Source: Neorhizobium alkalisoli
GTDB lineage: Bacteria; Pseudomonadota; Alphaproteobacteria; Rhizobiales; Rhizobiaceae
NCBI RefSeq assembly: GCF_007829835.1
Contig: NZ_VIWP01000006.1
Span: forward strand, 248,001-312,000
Length of the DNA: 64,000 nt
Direction of reading: 5' to 3'
The position numbers and the translations under genes are program-made. Positions within the stretch are counted from its first letter, which is position 1; each line of letters opens with the position of its first letter. Of this stretch, positions 8,008 to 19,931 are shown piece by piece. Under the pieces are notes generated by a model. That model searched no databases. It was given only the letters and a program-made list of their open reading frames with translations, and had not been told where the DNA came from.

Positions 8008-9087
8008 TCAGTTCACCCGTGTGACCTTGAAACCCTGATTGCGGAAGAGCTCCACCAGTCCTTCCTCACCCTGCAGATGCAGGGCGCCGACCGCGATGAA
8101 GGCATTGCCTTCGGCGAGATAGGCGGCGGCCCTTTCGGCCATTGTGTGGTTTCGCTTGATGATCACGACGCTCTCGAATTCGGCATAGGCGTCGGCGGGC
8201 ATAGCCTTGTCATCGCGCGAGAAGCGCCGCAGAAGCGGTGAAAGCGGCCTCAGGTCACCGGCCTTGTAAAGTTCGACCGTTGTCTCGTCGATATCCCGCA
8301 GCTGTTTTGCGGATGTGATGGCTTCGAGCAGGCCCTTGATCTGGGCTTCCAGCGACATGCTGTTGATCGCCCCGTATTGCTCCTCGACCGTTTCGAGACC
8401 CTTGATCGGCAGCTTGCGTTTGACGGCTTCCAGCGCCAGCTGCTGGTCGAGGACGGCCACGCCCTTCCTGGCTGCCGCTTCAGGGGATGATTTGCAGGAT
8501 GCGCCGGCAATATTGGCGACCAGCCAGGGCCTTAGATAGTTGACCGCTGAGAGAGGCGCGCCCTTGGCCGTCAATGTCGAGTTGACGAGCTGCTTCTGGT
8601 CTTCCGTCAGGAAATCCTCGATGCGCTTGCCGGCCGGCATCATCATCATGTCGGGTTTGGTGAAGGCGAGCAGCCGGGCCTTGCCGAGATCCAGAAGCTG
8701 GTCGGATTCCAGCACCAGAACCTTTGCACCGAGAAACGCCCGCCTGGTTGCCGGCGAGATCTTCAGCACACGCGGATCGGACACATGCATCGTGCCGAAC
8801 AGCCAGGACGGTTTCTGGCCGCGTTTCTCGATCTTCCAGAACAGGCCCTTCGCATTCGGGATCTTTTTGCCTTCGGCTATGATCTGCGCATAGGCCTTGG
8901 GATCGCTCTTTCTTATCGCGGCAAGAAGATCCGTGCCCTGACAGGTCGGCTCCGTGGTTTCCGCCGCCGAGGCCGGCATTGATAGCGCGGCGAAGAGAGC
9001 GAGGAAGGCAAGCACCAGCGGCGTTCGGCTAGCCTGATGTCGGAATGAAAATCTGCGGCTGAAAGGCGGCGTGAGGCGAGTGAACAT
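8008..9087 (-). CDS. TraB/GumN family protein, copy 1
   Basis: A 359-residue exported protein of the TraB/GumN (TIKI-like) family. The ATG at 9087 gives a long N-region and a hydrophobic signal segment (LVLAFLALFAALSMPASA) with likely cleavage before AETTEP; a TTG ten codons upstream is less likely. Family blocks are the N-terminal FWKIEKRGQKPSWLFGTMHVSDPRV (given here as WLFGTMHVSDPRV) and the C-terminal RNHTMAERAA with FIAVGALHLQGEEGLVELF. In animal relatives the GTxH and GxLH elements form a metal-dependent protease-like site; bacterial function is unproved. A paralogue lies directly upstream on the same strand, about 100 bases away, so the pair looks like a tandem duplication. Confidence 0.85.
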   Translation of the reverse strand: MFTRLTPPFSRRFSFRHQASRTPLVLAFLALFAALSMPASAAETTEPTCQGTDLLAAIRKSDPKAYAQIIAEGKKIPNAKGLFWKIEKRGQKPSWLFGTMHVSDPRVLKISPATRRAFLGAKVLVLESDQLLDLGKARLLAFTKPDMMMMPAGKRIEDFLTEDQKQLVNSTLTAKGAPLSAVNYLRPWLVANIAGASCKSSPEAAARKGVAVLDQQLALEAVKRKLPIKGLETVEEQYGAINSMSLEAQIKGLLEAITSAKQLRDIDETTVELYKAGDLRPLSPLLRRFSRDDKAMPADAYAEFESVVIIKRNHTMAERAAAYLAEGNAFIAVGALHLQGEEGLVELFRNQGFKVTRVN

Positions 9088-9147
9088 GGGAACCGTCAAA
9101 AATGGCTTCGATCTCAAATTCGCTGGCCGAAGATTGACGAGATTTGC

Positions 9148-9168
9148 GGCCGAGGCAAGCCCTCGGCC
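9148..9168 (-). other. Stem-loop between the two TraB/GumN genes
   Basis: A perfect 8-bp GC stem (9148-9155 with 9161-9168) with loop CAAGC in the gap between the two paralogues. No T run follows on either strand, so it is a poor terminator; it may shape the relative expression of the two genes. Confidence 0.3.
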
Positions 9169-9186
9169 GGCTTTGATGTTCCCGTC

Positions 9187-10269
9187 CTAGTCGGCCTTGG
9201 TCACGGTAAAGCCCTGCTTGCGGAAGAGCTCCACCAGTCCTTCGTCACCCGACAGATGGAGAGCGCCGACGGCAATGAAGGCGCCGCCCTTGTCGAGGAT
9301 GGGTGCTGCGCGTTCCGCCATGGTGTGATTGCGCCGGCGGACGACGAGCTCCTCGAAATCGCCGTAACCCGCCGCCTCATCTTCGCCTTCCGGCGCTGCG
9401 GTTTTCAGGAAGGGCACGGTGAGGCCCATATCGCCGGAGAGATAGAGGTCGGTCATCGTCTCGAAGACGTCGTCGAGTTTCGGCCCGAGCTTGATCGTTT
9501 CGATCAGCGATTGCATGTGCTGATCGATCGGGATGGCTGCGAGCGTCGAGAGCTGTTCGGCAAAGGTTTCCAGGCCCTTGACGGCCTTGCCTTGTGCAGC
9601 GGCATCCAGGGCCAGCTGCTTGTCCAGGAAGGCCGCATTCTGCGCCTTGCGGGCCGTCTCGCAGGCGGGGATGGAAACGAAGGCCATCAGCATCCACGGT
9701 TTCATCCGCGATACTGCGGCAAGCGGAATACCGCGTTTCATCAGACCGGCCTGCAGCAGATCCAGATCCGGCTTCGACAGAAGGGTCTCGATCGACGTGC
9801 CATCGGTGAACATGGTCAGTTCCGGCTTTGCCAGCATGCCGGCCATGGCCTTCTTGTCGTCGAGCACTTCGTCGGATTCGACGACGATCGTGTTGGCTTG
9901 AAGGCGGGCCGCATCGGCGCCATCCGGCATTTTCAGGACGCGCGGATCGCTGACATGCATGGTGCCGAGCAGATAGGAGGTCGGCACGCCCGGCTTTTCG
10001 ATCTTCCAGAAAATGCCCTTGCCGTTCGGGACCTTTGCGCCTTCGGCAAGCAGTTTCTGATAACCGGCCGGATCATTGGCCTTCATCTCTTCGACGAGGT
10101 TATGGCCGCCGCAGGCTGCAGCCTCTTCGGCGCGCGCGGCGGTGAGATGGAAAAGAACGAGGAACAGAGTCGCGAGCAGCGCTGCCGGGGCGGCGGCGGC
10201 GAGCCAGAGTGTCAGTGTTTGCGCACGTTTAAAAAACATGCCCGCAGAAGCGGTAAAAGCTGCAGTCAT
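9187..10269 (-). CDS. TraB/GumN family protein, copy 2
   Basis: A 360-residue paralogue of the gene immediately downstream. It has an N-terminal hydrophobic segment (about 17-47, ending AARA before EEAAACGG), which is a signal peptide or anchor. The same family blocks follow: GIFWKIEKPG, LLGTMHVSDPRVLKM, RRRNHTMAERAAPIL and FIAVGALHLSGDEGLVELF. The region between the blocks is clearly diverged from copy 1 while the ends are nearly identical, as expected for an old duplication under constraint at the active-site ends. ATG at 10269. The biological substrate is unknown. It is upstream of copy 1 and downstream of xerC on the same strand. Confidence 0.85.
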   Translation of the reverse strand: MTAAFTASAGMFFKRAQTLTLWLAAAAPAALLATLFLVLFHLTAARAEEAAACGGHNLVEEMKANDPAGYQKLLAEGAKVPNGKGIFWKIEKPGVPTSYLLGTMHVSDPRVLKMPDGADAARLQANTIVVESDEVLDDKKAMAGMLAKPELTMFTDGTSIETLLSKPDLDLLQAGLMKRGIPLAAVSRMKPWMLMAFVSIPACETARKAQNAAFLDKQLALDAAAQGKAVKGLETFAEQLSTLAAIPIDQHMQSLIETIKLGPKLDDVFETMTDLYLSGDMGLTVPFLKTAAPEGEDEAAGYGDFEELVVRRRNHTMAERAAPILDKGGAFIAVGALHLSGDEGLVELFRKQGFTVTKAD

Positions 10270-10353
10270 CGATCAATCCATGCATGTCGCGGCAGCGCTA
10301 TTTTAGCTCTGCCGGCAGTAACAGTTGCTTAACTTACAGGGTTAAGATTTTGT

Positions 10354-11337
10354 TCAGGCGCGGGGATGCGCCTTGTCGTAAACCGCGAGAAGCCGGGCGG
10401 TATCGATGCCGGTATAGACCTGTGTCGTCGACAGGCTAGCATGGCCGAGCAGTTCCTGAATGGTGCGCAGGTCGCCGCCGCCGGCAAGAAGATGCGTGGC
10501 GAAGGAATGGCGCAGCGCGTGCGGCGTCGCCGTATCCGGCAGGCCGAGCGCGCCACGCAGTTTTTGCACCTCACGCTGGATGATGGCCGGCTGCAGCGGG
10601 CCGCCGCGGGCACCGCGGAATAGCGGTTCATTGTCTGCCAGATGGTAAGGGCAGAGTTTCCGATAGGCCGTGACGGCATCGAGCACGACCGAGAGCAGCG
10701 GCACGATGCGTGTCTTGCCGCCCTTGCCGGCGATGCGCAAGGCGGTCGTGCCGGGATCGACATTCTGGGGCAGGAGGCCGAGCGCCTCGGAAATGCGCAG
10801 GCCGCAGCCATAGAGGAGTGCCAGGACGGCGGCGTTGCGGGCAGCAATCCAGGGCTCCTCCGCAAGCTGTGCGTCGCTGCCGACGAGATTGATCGCTTGA
10901 CGGTCTGTCAGTGGTTTTGGCAAGGATTTTGGCTGACGTGGCGCGCGGATGGCGCCGGCGGCTGCCGCATTGATCAGGCCCTTGCGCTCCAGATAACGCA
11001 AAAGCGAGCGTAGCCCGGCGAGGTGGCGGCCGAGCGAGCGGGCGCCCGATCCCTCGCGGCGGCGCCAGGCGAGGAAGGCGCGCAGATCGGCGGGGCGCAG
11101 CGTGTGGATGTCGGCAATCGAGGGCGGGCCGGCGAGATGGCGGGTGAGGAAGGTCAGGAACTGGCGCGTATCGCGCTCATAGGCTTCCAGCGTATTGCGC
11201 GAAAGCCGCCTTTCGCCGGCAAGGCTTTCAAGCCAGCTGCCGCGCTCGGCAAGAAGATCGGGGGCGGCGATGATCAGCAGTTCGTTCAATGTGTTCGCCG
11301 TCGAATGTCGCGAGTTGAATTCGGTCCCTTGTCGCAC
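10354..11337 (-). CDS. xerC: Site-specific tyrosine recombinase XerC
   Basis: Chromosome-dimer-resolving tyrosine recombinase that acts with XerD at dif. The protein is up to 327 residues. It has an N-terminal SAM-like core-binding domain (LSRNTLEAYERDTRQFLTFL) and a catalytic domain with GCGLRISEALGL (catalytic Arg), HALRHSFATHLL (His/Arg), LLGHASLSTTQVYTG (third His and the Tyr nucleophile). The chromosomal neighbourhood, next to priA and the atp operon, fits rhizobial XerC rather than a mobile-element integrase. The frame opens at GTG 11337; the better-conserved start may be TTG 11289 (then MNELLIIAAPDLL), so the first 16 residues are uncertain. The partner xerD is at the right edge of this window. 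Confidence 0.93.
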   Translation of the reverse strand: MRQGTEFNSRHSTANTLNELLIIAAPDLLAERGSWLESLAGERRLSRNTLEAYERDTRQFLTFLTRHLAGPPSIADIHTLRPADLRAFLAWRRREGSGARSLGRHLAGLRSLLRYLERKGLINAAAAGAIRAPRQPKSLPKPLTDRQAINLVGSDAQLAEEPWIAARNAAVLALLYGCGLRISEALGLLPQNVDPGTTALRIAGKGGKTRIVPLLSVVLDAVTAYRKLCPYHLADNEPLFRGARGGPLQPAIIQREVQKLRGALGLPDTATPHALRHSFATHLLAGGGDLRTIQELLGHASLSTTQVYTGIDTARLLAVYDKAHPRA

Positions 11338-11445
11338 CAGATTGCTACGAACGGCGTTACGGAATCCCTAAGCGTCAGGCATTCTGCCATAGTTCGACCT
11401 TTAGGGGCTGTATTGTCGGGGTCCGGGATTCGAGGAGTTTTCAGA

Positions 11446-12372
11446 GTGCGCCGTGATTCTATGATGACCTTCGGACAGTTCGCCGATGCGATCGCCTTAG
11501 TTTCTCAGGGGCGACCCGGCCACATCGTCGATACGCTGATCGCCGAGCGAGGCCAGCGTATCGTCAAAAGCCCGTTCTGGCCGGTCATGCGGCCGTTTCT
11601 CTATACTTTATTGCGCTATGGCAAGGCGATCGGTTTTGCCAACGACGTGGCACATCTGACGGGTTTCCAATCTTTCGAATATATGAGCGGCCTCTTGAAG
11701 TTGAAGGTCACCGCCAGTCATGAGGAGCGTATTCCGGCCAGCGGCGGCTTCATCCTTGTCAGCAATCATCCGACCGGCATTGCCGATGGCGTCGCAGTCT
11801 TCGATCTTCTGAAATCGACACGGCCGGACATGATGGTATTTGCCAATCGCGATGCGGTGCGCGTCAATCCGCGGTTCGCGGAAATGATCATTCCGGTCGA
11901 GTGGCGCGAGGAACACAAGAGCAAGCTGAAGACCCGCGAGACCCTGCTTCTCACCAATAGCAGCGTCGAGGAGAGCAAAGTCCTGGTACTGTTTCCTTCC
12001 GGCCGGATTGCCTATCGGGAGGGGGGCGTCCTGAACGAGCGACCGTGGAAGACTTCCGCCGTCGGACTGGCGCGCAAATACAATCTGCCTATCCTGCCGG
12101 TGCATCTGACGGCACGCAATTCCGGCCTGTTCTACTGGCTCGCCAAATGGTCGACCGAACTGCGCGACATGACCGTTTTTCACGAGCTTCTGAACAAGAA
12201 GGGCAATCATTTCAGCTTTACCATTGGCCATATGATTGCGCCGGATACTTTGGAAGGCGATATCGGCGACGTGACGCGCGCGCTGGAACATCATACCGTG
12301 TTCGGTCTGGCGGAAGATGGCGATATCCGTTTCCAAGGGGTTGGCGGCCTGAAGGCCGCCACGGCTGCCTGA
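11446..12372 (+). CDS. PlsC-like lysophospholipid acyltransferase family protein
   Basis: A 308-residue membrane-associated acyltransferase of the PlsC/1-acylglycerol-3-phosphate acyltransferase superfamily. The active-site motif is the variant NHPTGIADG (the NHxxxxD box), followed by FANRDAV, and an FPSGRIAYREGGV block matching the EGxR/FPEGTR-type substrate-binding motif. The GTG at 11446 has GAGGAG 8 bases upstream; in-frame ATGs at 11461 and 11464 are alternatives. Much longer upstream frames overlap xerC and have no family features. The acyl acceptor cannot be told from sequence; possibilities are phosphatidate synthesis or remodelling of ornithine or other lipids. It is divergent from xerC and followed by priA. 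Confidence 0.8.
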   Translation: MRRDSMMTFGQFADAIALVSQGRPGHIVDTLIAERGQRIVKSPFWPVMRPFLYTLLRYGKAIGFANDVAHLTGFQSFEYMSGLLKLKVTASHEERIPASGGFILVSNHPTGIADGVAVFDLLKSTRPDMMVFANRDAVRVNPRFAEMIIPVEWREEHKSKLKTRETLLLTNSSVEESKVLVLFPSGRIAYREGGVLNERPWKTSAVGLARKYNLPILPVHLTARNSGLFYWLAKWSTELRDMTVFHELLNKKGNHFSFTIGHMIAPDTLEGDIGDVTRALEHHTVFGLAEDGDIRFQGVGGLKAATAA

Positions 12373-12436
12373 CAGGGCACCATAGTTTCCGTCTTTACTG
12401 TTCACTTTTGTTCCGCTTTTGGGCATGGTCGCCGCC

Positions 12437-14659
12437 ATGGATACCGATTCCTCCGATCTTTTTGGCGCGCTGTTTGCGGCGCCTGCGGTGACGCGCGTCG
12501 TGCCGGTTCTCGTGCCGCTGCCGGTGCCGGTGCCGTATAGCTATGCCGTGCCTGAAGGCATGCATGTCGTGCCGGGTTCGATCGTGCAGGTGCCGGTCGG
12601 GCCGCGTCAGGTCATTGGTGTCGTCTGGGACGGCGAGAATGACGGCAAGCTCGATCCGAAGAAGCTGCGGCCGATCACGATTGCCTTCGATTGCCCGCCG
12701 CTTGCCAAGGAAATGCGCGATTTCGTCGACTGGGTTGCGGCCTATACGCTGTCGCCGCCGGGTCTGGTCGCGCGCATGGCAATCCGTGCGCCGGCGGCGC
12801 TGGAGCCCGAGCCGATGGTCGAGGGCCTGCGTTATCTCGGAGGCCAGCCGGAGCGTCTGACCCCGGCGCGTATCAAGGTTCTGGAGCTTGCCGGCGAGCA
12901 GGATGTGCCCTGGACGCGCAGCGGGCTGGCGCATGCCGCCAATGTATCGCTCAGCGTCATCGATGGACTGACGGCGCAGGGCATTTTCGACACGGTGTTT
13001 TTGGCGCCGCCGCCGGTCGTGGCAAAGCCGGATCCGGATTATGTCGAGCCGCGCCTTGAAGGGCCGCAGAAGGATGCTGCCGTCGAGATTGTCGGCTCGG
13101 TGAAGAATGGGGCTTTCGAGGCTTCGCTGATCGATGGCGTTACCGGTTCGGGCAAGACGGAAGTTTATTTCGAGGCGGTCGCAGAGGCGTTGCGGCAGGG
13201 GCGGCAGGTTCTGATCCTGCTTCCCGAGATTGCGCTCACACCTGCCTTCCTCGAGCGGTTCGAAAGCCGGTTTGGCGCCAAGCCCGCCGAATGGCATTCC
13301 GATCTTTCGCCGCGCATGCGGGAAAAGGTCTGGCGCGGCGTGGTAACGGGCGAGGTGAGGGTGGTTGCCGGTGCCCGGTCGGCGCTGTTCCTGCCCTTTG
13401 AAGAGCTCGGGCTGATCATCGTCGACGAAGAGCATGACCCTGCCTACAAGCAGGAGGACCGCGTCTTCTACAATGCCCGCGACATGGCGGTGGTGCGCTC
13501 GAGGATCGGTGATTTCCCCATCGTGCTCGTCTCGGCGACGCCTTCGGTCGAAAGCCAGGTCAACGGGCTCGCCGGGCGTTACAACATCGTCCACCTGCCG
13601 ACCCGTTTCGGTGATGCGGCTTTGCCGGATCTGCATCTTGTCGATATGCGCCGTCACCCGCCAGAGCGTGGCGGGTTCCTGTCGCCGCTTCTTCTACGCG
13701 GCATGAAACGGGCGATCGAAAAGGGCGAGCAGGCGCTGCTTTTCCTCAATCGCCGCGGTTATGCGCCGCTGACGCTTTGCCGCGTCTGCGGTCACCGCTT
13801 CCAGTGCCCGCAATGTTCCAGCTGGCTGGTCGAACACCGGTTCAAGAGCCAGATCCAATGCCATCAATGCGGCTATCACCAGCCGACACCGGAAGCCTGC
13901 CCGGAATGTGGCACGCTCGACCATCTCGTTGCCTGCGGGCCGGGCGTGGAGCGCATTGCCGAAGAGGTGGAAAAGCATTTTCCCGAGGCGCGGACGATCG
14001 TCATGTCGTCGGACCTGCTTGGCGGCGTCAAACGCATGCGGCTGGAGCTGGAGGCGATTGCCAAGGGTGAGGTCGATATCGTCATCGGCACGCAGCTGGT
14101 GGCCAAGGGGCACAACTTTCCGCTGATGACGCTGGTCGGCATCGTCGATGCTGATCTCGGCCTGTCGAACGGTGATCCTAGAGCGGCGGAACGGACTTTT
14201 CAGCTGCTGAGCCAGGTCACCGGGCGTGCCGGGCGAACGGGCCTGAAGAGCCATGGCCTGATCCAGACCTTTCAGCCGCTTCATCCAGTCATGCAGGCTA
14301 TCGTTTCTGGCGATTCCACTGCCTTTTACGAACGCGAGATCGCCGAGCGCGAAAAGGCGATCCTGCCGCCCTTCGGGCGGCTCGCCTCGCTGATCGTTTC
14401 TGCCGATACAAGGGCGGAGGCGGAGACGCATGCGCGTGGCCTGCGTGCGGCAGCGCCTCGGGTGACGGGGATCTCGGTTCTGGGGCCTGCCGAGGCGCCG
14501 CTGGCGCTCGTGCGCGGTCGCCATCGCTTCCGGCTGCTGGTGCATGGCCGGCGCAATTCCGACATGCAGGCCTTCTTGAGGGCCATGGTCTCGCAGGGGC
14601 CAAAACCGAAGAGTTCGGTGCAGATCCAGCTCGACGTCGATCCGCAAAGTTTCCTGTGA
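12437..14659 (+). CDS. priA: Primosomal replication protein N' (PriA helicase)
   Basis: 3'-5' DNA helicase that restarts stalled replication forks by loading the replicative helicase. The N-terminal DNA-binding part (VVPVLVPLPVPVPYSYAVP) is followed by Walker A GVTGSGKT at about 234-241, Walker B/DEAH-type VDEEHDPAYKQ, and the zinc-binding cysteine cluster CRVCGHRFQCPQC, CHQCGYH and CPECG in the second half. Helicase motifs VAKGHNFPLMTLVGIVDAD and GRAGRTG come next. Length (about 740 residues) is normal. The start is uncertain: ATG 12437 (MDTDSSDLFG) and ATG 12425 are both in frame without a strong ribosome site. Confidence 0.97.
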   Translation: MDTDSSDLFGALFAAPAVTRVVPVLVPLPVPVPYSYAVPEGMHVVPGSIVQVPVGPRQVIGVVWDGENDGKLDPKKLRPITIAFDCPPLAKEMRDFVDWVAAYTLSPPGLVARMAIRAPAALEPEPMVEGLRYLGGQPERLTPARIKVLELAGEQDVPWTRSGLAHAANVSLSVIDGLTAQGIFDTVFLAPPPVVAKPDPDYVEPRLEGPQKDAAVEIVGSVKNGAFEASLIDGVTGSGKTEVYFEAVAEALRQGRQVLILLPEIALTPAFLERFESRFGAKPAEWHSDLSPRMREKVWRGVVTGEVRVVAGARSALFLPFEELGLIIVDEEHDPAYKQEDRVFYNARDMAVVRSRIGDFPIVLVSATPSVESQVNGLAGRYNIVHLPTRFGDAALPDLHLVDMRRHPPERGGFLSPLLLRGMKRAIEKGEQALLFLNRRGYAPLTLCRVCGHRFQCPQCSSWLVEHRFKSQIQCHQCGYHQPTPEACPECGTLDHLVACGPGVERIAEEVEKHFPEARTIVMSSDLLGGVKRMRLELEAIAKGEVDIVIGTQLVAKGHNFPLMTLVGIVDADLGLSNGDPRAAERTFQLLSQVTGRAGRTGLKSHGLIQTFQPLHPVMQAIVSGDSTAFYEREIAEREKAILPPFGRLASLIVSADTRAEAETHARGLRAAAPRVTGISVLGPAEAPLALVRGRHRFRLLVHGRRNSDMQAFLRAMVSQGPKPKSSVQIQLDVDPQSFL

Positions 14660-14723
14660 CCGGCTCTTTGCGACTTGTTTACCGCTTCCGCTAAAATGGG
14701 CGAATCGAGATTATGAGGACGCG

Positions 14724-15107
14724 ATGGAATTCTACTTTCCGACCGAACAGGGTGAACAGCTGGCTTTCATCTGCGCTGCAGTGACGGCCGTAATCGGCCT
14801 CTTCATTTTTCTCTTCCCCGGTCCCTGCCTGCGCCTGTCCGCATTCCAGATCGGAGAAGTCCGTCCGGAGGGTTACGGGTCGGTGCGTGCGGCGGGCGGA
14901 CAGTATGTCGCACTTGGCCTGACACCGATCCTGCTTGCCCAGGACTGGTTCTACATGATGCTCGGCCTCGTGCTCGCCGGCTCTGCAATCGGGCGTCTGG
15001 CCTCTTTCGCGTTCGACCGGGGCTTAACCGTGAGAAATATCGCGATTTTCCTACTACAAGTTGCACTTTCCGGCGGCCCGCTCGCCTATGTCTTCGGCTA
15101 TCTCTGA
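14724..15107 (+). CDS. Small four-helix membrane protein, DUF4345-like
   Basis: A 127-residue membrane protein with hydrophobic segments at about 12-33, 53-70, 72-90 and 103-125. The pattern YGSVRAAGGQYVALGL, then LGLVLAGSAIGRLASFAFDRG, resembles the DUF4345 family, from memory; this is a tentative assignment. ATG at 14724 follows TGAGGACGCG. It lies between priA and the F1-ATPase operon on the same strand, but with about 260 bases before atpH it is probably not part of the atp transcript. No function can be given. Confidence 0.65.
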   Translation: MEFYFPTEQGEQLAFICAAVTAVIGLFIFLFPGPCLRLSAFQIGEVRPEGYGSVRAAGGQYVALGLTPILLAQDWFYMMLGLVLAGSAIGRLASFAFDRGLTVRNIAIFLLQVALSGGPLAYVFGYL

Positions 15108-15215
15108 GCATTGCTCAGTGTGCAGTGCGGCGAAAAGCGGTTAAAAACCTTCGTCTTTTCGTATAAAATTCGCGCTCCGGCCGCGCTTAAGCGATGTTTT
15201 CCACGTACCGGCGTG

Positions 15216-15243
15216 TTGCGAGTCCCTACATCCTATGCTAGAC
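15216..15243 (+). promoter_or_regulatory. Possible promoter of the atp operon
   Basis: TTGCGA (15216-15221) and CTAGAC (15238-15243) with a 16-base spacer resemble a relaxed rhizobial sigma-70 promoter. They lie about 130 bases before atpH in a 263-base gene-free gap that must contain the operon promoter. The match is weak. Confidence 0.3.
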
Positions 15244-15370
15244 GGACCCCGAACGTCGGAAAGGGTGGGGTGGGAGCCCTGCAGGTTCTGAGGAAAAATC
15301 ACATAATTTCAAGGCCTTGCCGTTCCTTCCAATAAAAGGGGCGGCGCTTGGATGGCAATTCAGGGAAACT

Positions 15371-15937
15371 GTGCCCGTGGCTGACACGTCCCAGCTTATT
15401 TCCGGTGTCGCGGAGCGATATGCCTCCTCGCTTTTCGAGCTCGCACTCGAATCCGGCGCTATCGACAAGGTTGGCGCCGATCTTGACCGTTTTCAGGCCC
15501 TGCTCGACGAAAGCGAAGATCTGCGTCGTCTCGTCGCAAGCCCTGTATTTACCGCTGAAGAGCAGCTGAATGCCGTTTCGGCAGTCGCAGCCAAGGCCGG
15601 TATCGACGGTCTCGTCGCCAATTTCCTGAAGGTTGTCGCTGGCAATCGCCGCCTGTTCGCAGTGCCTGGCATGATCCGCGCCTACCGCCAGATTGCCGCC
15701 GACCATCGCGGCGAAATCACCGCCGAGGTTACCACGGCGCATGCTCTGACCAAAGAGCAGGAAACTGAATTGAAGTCGGCGCTGAAGGGCGTGACCGGCA
15801 AGGATGTCACGATCGCCGTGACGATTGATCCCGCAATTCTCGGCGGGCTGATCGTCAAGGTCGGTTCGCGGCAGATCGATACGTCCCTTCGCACCAAACT
15901 TTCCACCCTTAAGCTTGCATTGAAAGAGGTCGGCTGA
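15371..15937 (+). CDS. atpH: ATP synthase F1 subunit delta
   Basis: Delta subunit of F1F0 ATP synthase (OSCP homologue), linking the F1 head to the peripheral stalk at the inner membrane. The 188-residue product starts [20 protein letters not shown] when GTG 15371 is used, which matches rhizobial AtpH proteins I remember and has AGGGA 5 bases upstream; the open frame to 15317 is not likely used. The core [20 protein letters not shown] and the C-terminal [20 protein letters not shown] are family hallmarks. Its TGA overlaps the atpA ATG (TGATG), implying translational coupling. The F0 genes are not in this window, the usual split in alphaproteobacteria. Confidence 0.96.
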   Translation: MPVADTSQLISGVAERYASSLFELALESGAIDKVGADLDRFQALLDESEDLRRLVASPVFTAEEQLNAVSAVAAKAGIDGLVANFLKVVAGNRRLFAVPGMIRAYRQIAADHRGEITAEVTTAHALTKEQETELKSALKGVTGKDVTIAVTIDPAILGGLIVKVGSRQIDTSLRTKLSTLKLALKEVG

Positions 15938-17466
15938 TGGATATCCGTGCAGCGGAAATTTCCGCAATTCTCAAGGACCAGATCAAGAATTTCGGCCAGG
16001 AAGCCGAAGTTTCGGAAGTCGGCCAGGTTCTTTCCGTCGGCGACGGTATCGCTCGCGTCTACGGCCTCGACAATGTCCAGGCTGGCGAAATGGTCGAGTT
16101 CCCGGGCGGGATCCGCGGCATGGCGCTGAACCTCGAAGCCGACAATGTCGGCGTCGTCATCTTCGGTTCGGACCGTGACATCAAGGAAGGCGACACCGTC
16201 AAGCGGACCGGCGCCATCGTTGACGTTCCGGTTGGTCCGGAACTGCTCGGCCGCGTCGTCGACGCGCTCGGCAACCCGATCGACGGCAAGGGCCCGATCA
16301 ATACGACCCGCCGTTCGCGCGTCGACGTCAAGGCTCCGGGCATCATTCCGCGCAAGTCGGTTCATGAGCCGATGTCGACCGGCCTCAAGGCCATCGACGC
16401 CCTGATCCCGGTCGGCCGCGGCCAGCGCGAGCTGGTCATCGGTGACCGCCAGACCGGTAAGACCGCCATCATTCTCGATGCGTTCCTGAACCAGAAGTCG
16501 ATCCACGACAATGGTCCGGAAGGCGACAAGCTGTTCTGCGTCTACGTCGCTGTCGGCCAGAAGCGTTCGACCGTTGCCCAGTTCGTCAAGGTTCTCGAAG
16601 AACGCGGCGCGCTGCAGTATTCGATCATCATTGCCGCTACGGCTTCCGACCCGGCTCCGATGCAGTATCTCGCACCGTTCGCCGGCTGCGCGATGGGCGA
16701 ATATTTCCGCGACAACGGCCAGCACGCCCTGATCGCTTATGACGACCTCTCCAAGCAGGCCGTTTCCTACCGCCAGATGTCGCTCCTGCTGCGCCGCCCG
16801 CCGGGCCGCGAAGCTTATCCGGGCGACGTTTTCTATCTCCACTCGCGTCTCCTCGAGCGCGCTGCAAAGCTCTCCGACGAGCGTGGCGCCGGTTCGCTGA
16901 CGGCTCTGCCGGTCATCGAAACCCAGGGTAACGACGTTTCGGCCTTCATCCCGACCAACGTGATCTCGATCACCGACGGCCAGATCTTCCTCGAAACCGA
17001 CCTGTTCTACCAGGGCATCCGTCCGGCCGTTAACGTCGGTCTGTCGGTTTCCCGCGTTGGCTCGGCCGCGCAGATCAAGGCGATGAAGCAGGTTGCCGGC
17101 TCGATCAAGGGCGAACTTGCCCAGTATCGTGAAATGGCGGCCTTCGCACAGTTCGGCTCCGACCTCGACGCCTCGACGCAGCGCCTGCTGAACCGCGGTG
17201 CACGTCTGACGGAACTCCTGAAGCAGCCGCAGTTCTCGCCGCTGAAGACGGAAGAACAGGTTGCGGTGATCTTCGCCGGCGTCAACGGCTACCTCGACAA
17301 GATCGCGGTTGCCGACGTTGGCAAGTTCGAGCAGGGCCTGCTCTCCTACCTGCGTTCGGAAGGCAAGGCCGTGCTCGACACGATCCGCACCGAAAAGCAG
17401 GTTTCCGACGACACCAAGGCAAAGCTCAAGGCAGCGCTCGACGCGTTTGCCAAGTCTTTCGCCTGA
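15937..17466 (+). CDS. atpA: ATP synthase F1 subunit alpha
   Basis: Regulatory, nucleotide-binding alpha subunit of F1. The 509-residue protein is of standard length. It has an N-terminal beta barrel, a Walker A motif GDRQTGKT at 169-176, and the signature [17 protein letters not shown] with the arginine finger near residue 370. It is translationally coupled to atpH by a one-base overlap and followed 31 bases later by atpG. High conservation throughout, no irregularity seen. Confidence 0.99.
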   Translation: MDIRAAEISAILKDQIKNFGQEAEVSEVGQVLSVGDGIARVYGLDNVQAGEMVEFPGGIRGMALNLEADNVGVVIFGSDRDIKEGDTVKRTGAIVDVPVGPELLGRVVDALGNPIDGKGPINTTRRSRVDVKAPGIIPRKSVHEPMSTGLKAIDALIPVGRGQRELVIGDRQTGKTAIILDAFLNQKSIHDNGPEGDKLFCVYVAVGQKRSTVAQFVKVLEERGALQYSIIIAATASDPAPMQYLAPFAGCAMGEYFRDNGQHALIAYDDLSKQAVSYRQMSLLLRRPPGREAYPGDVFYLHSRLLERAAKLSDERGAGSLTALPVIETQGNDVSAFIPTNVISITDGQIFLETDLFYQGIRPAVNVGLSVSRVGSAAQIKAMKQVAGSIKGELAQYREMAAFAQFGSDLDASTQRLLNRGARLTELLKQPQFSPLKTEEQVAVIFAGVNGYLDKIAVADVGKFEQGLLSYLRSEGKAVLDTIRTEKQVSDDTKAKLKAALDAFAKSFA

Positions 17467-17497
17467 GCCCGGATCTAGCCTTAAGGACCGATAACGG

Positions 17498-19830
<2,333 letters not shown>

Positions 19831-19849
19831 TTCGGCAATCCGTACCTAT

Positions 19850-19877
19850 GGCGCGCGGGAGAAAGATCCGGCGCGCC
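19850..19877 (+). other. Stem-loop in the atpD-atpC gap
   Basis: GGCGCGC (19850-19856) pairs with GCGCGCC (19871-19877) around a 14-base loop, 20 bases after atpD. No T run follows, so complete termination is unlikely. It could set the stoichiometry of epsilon relative to beta by stabilising the upstream RNA or reducing read-through. Confidence 0.4.
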
Positions 19878-19931
19878 AATTCCGCATAATAAACGCAAGC
19901 CCGCGTAAGATACCCAAGGAAGTGGACCGTC

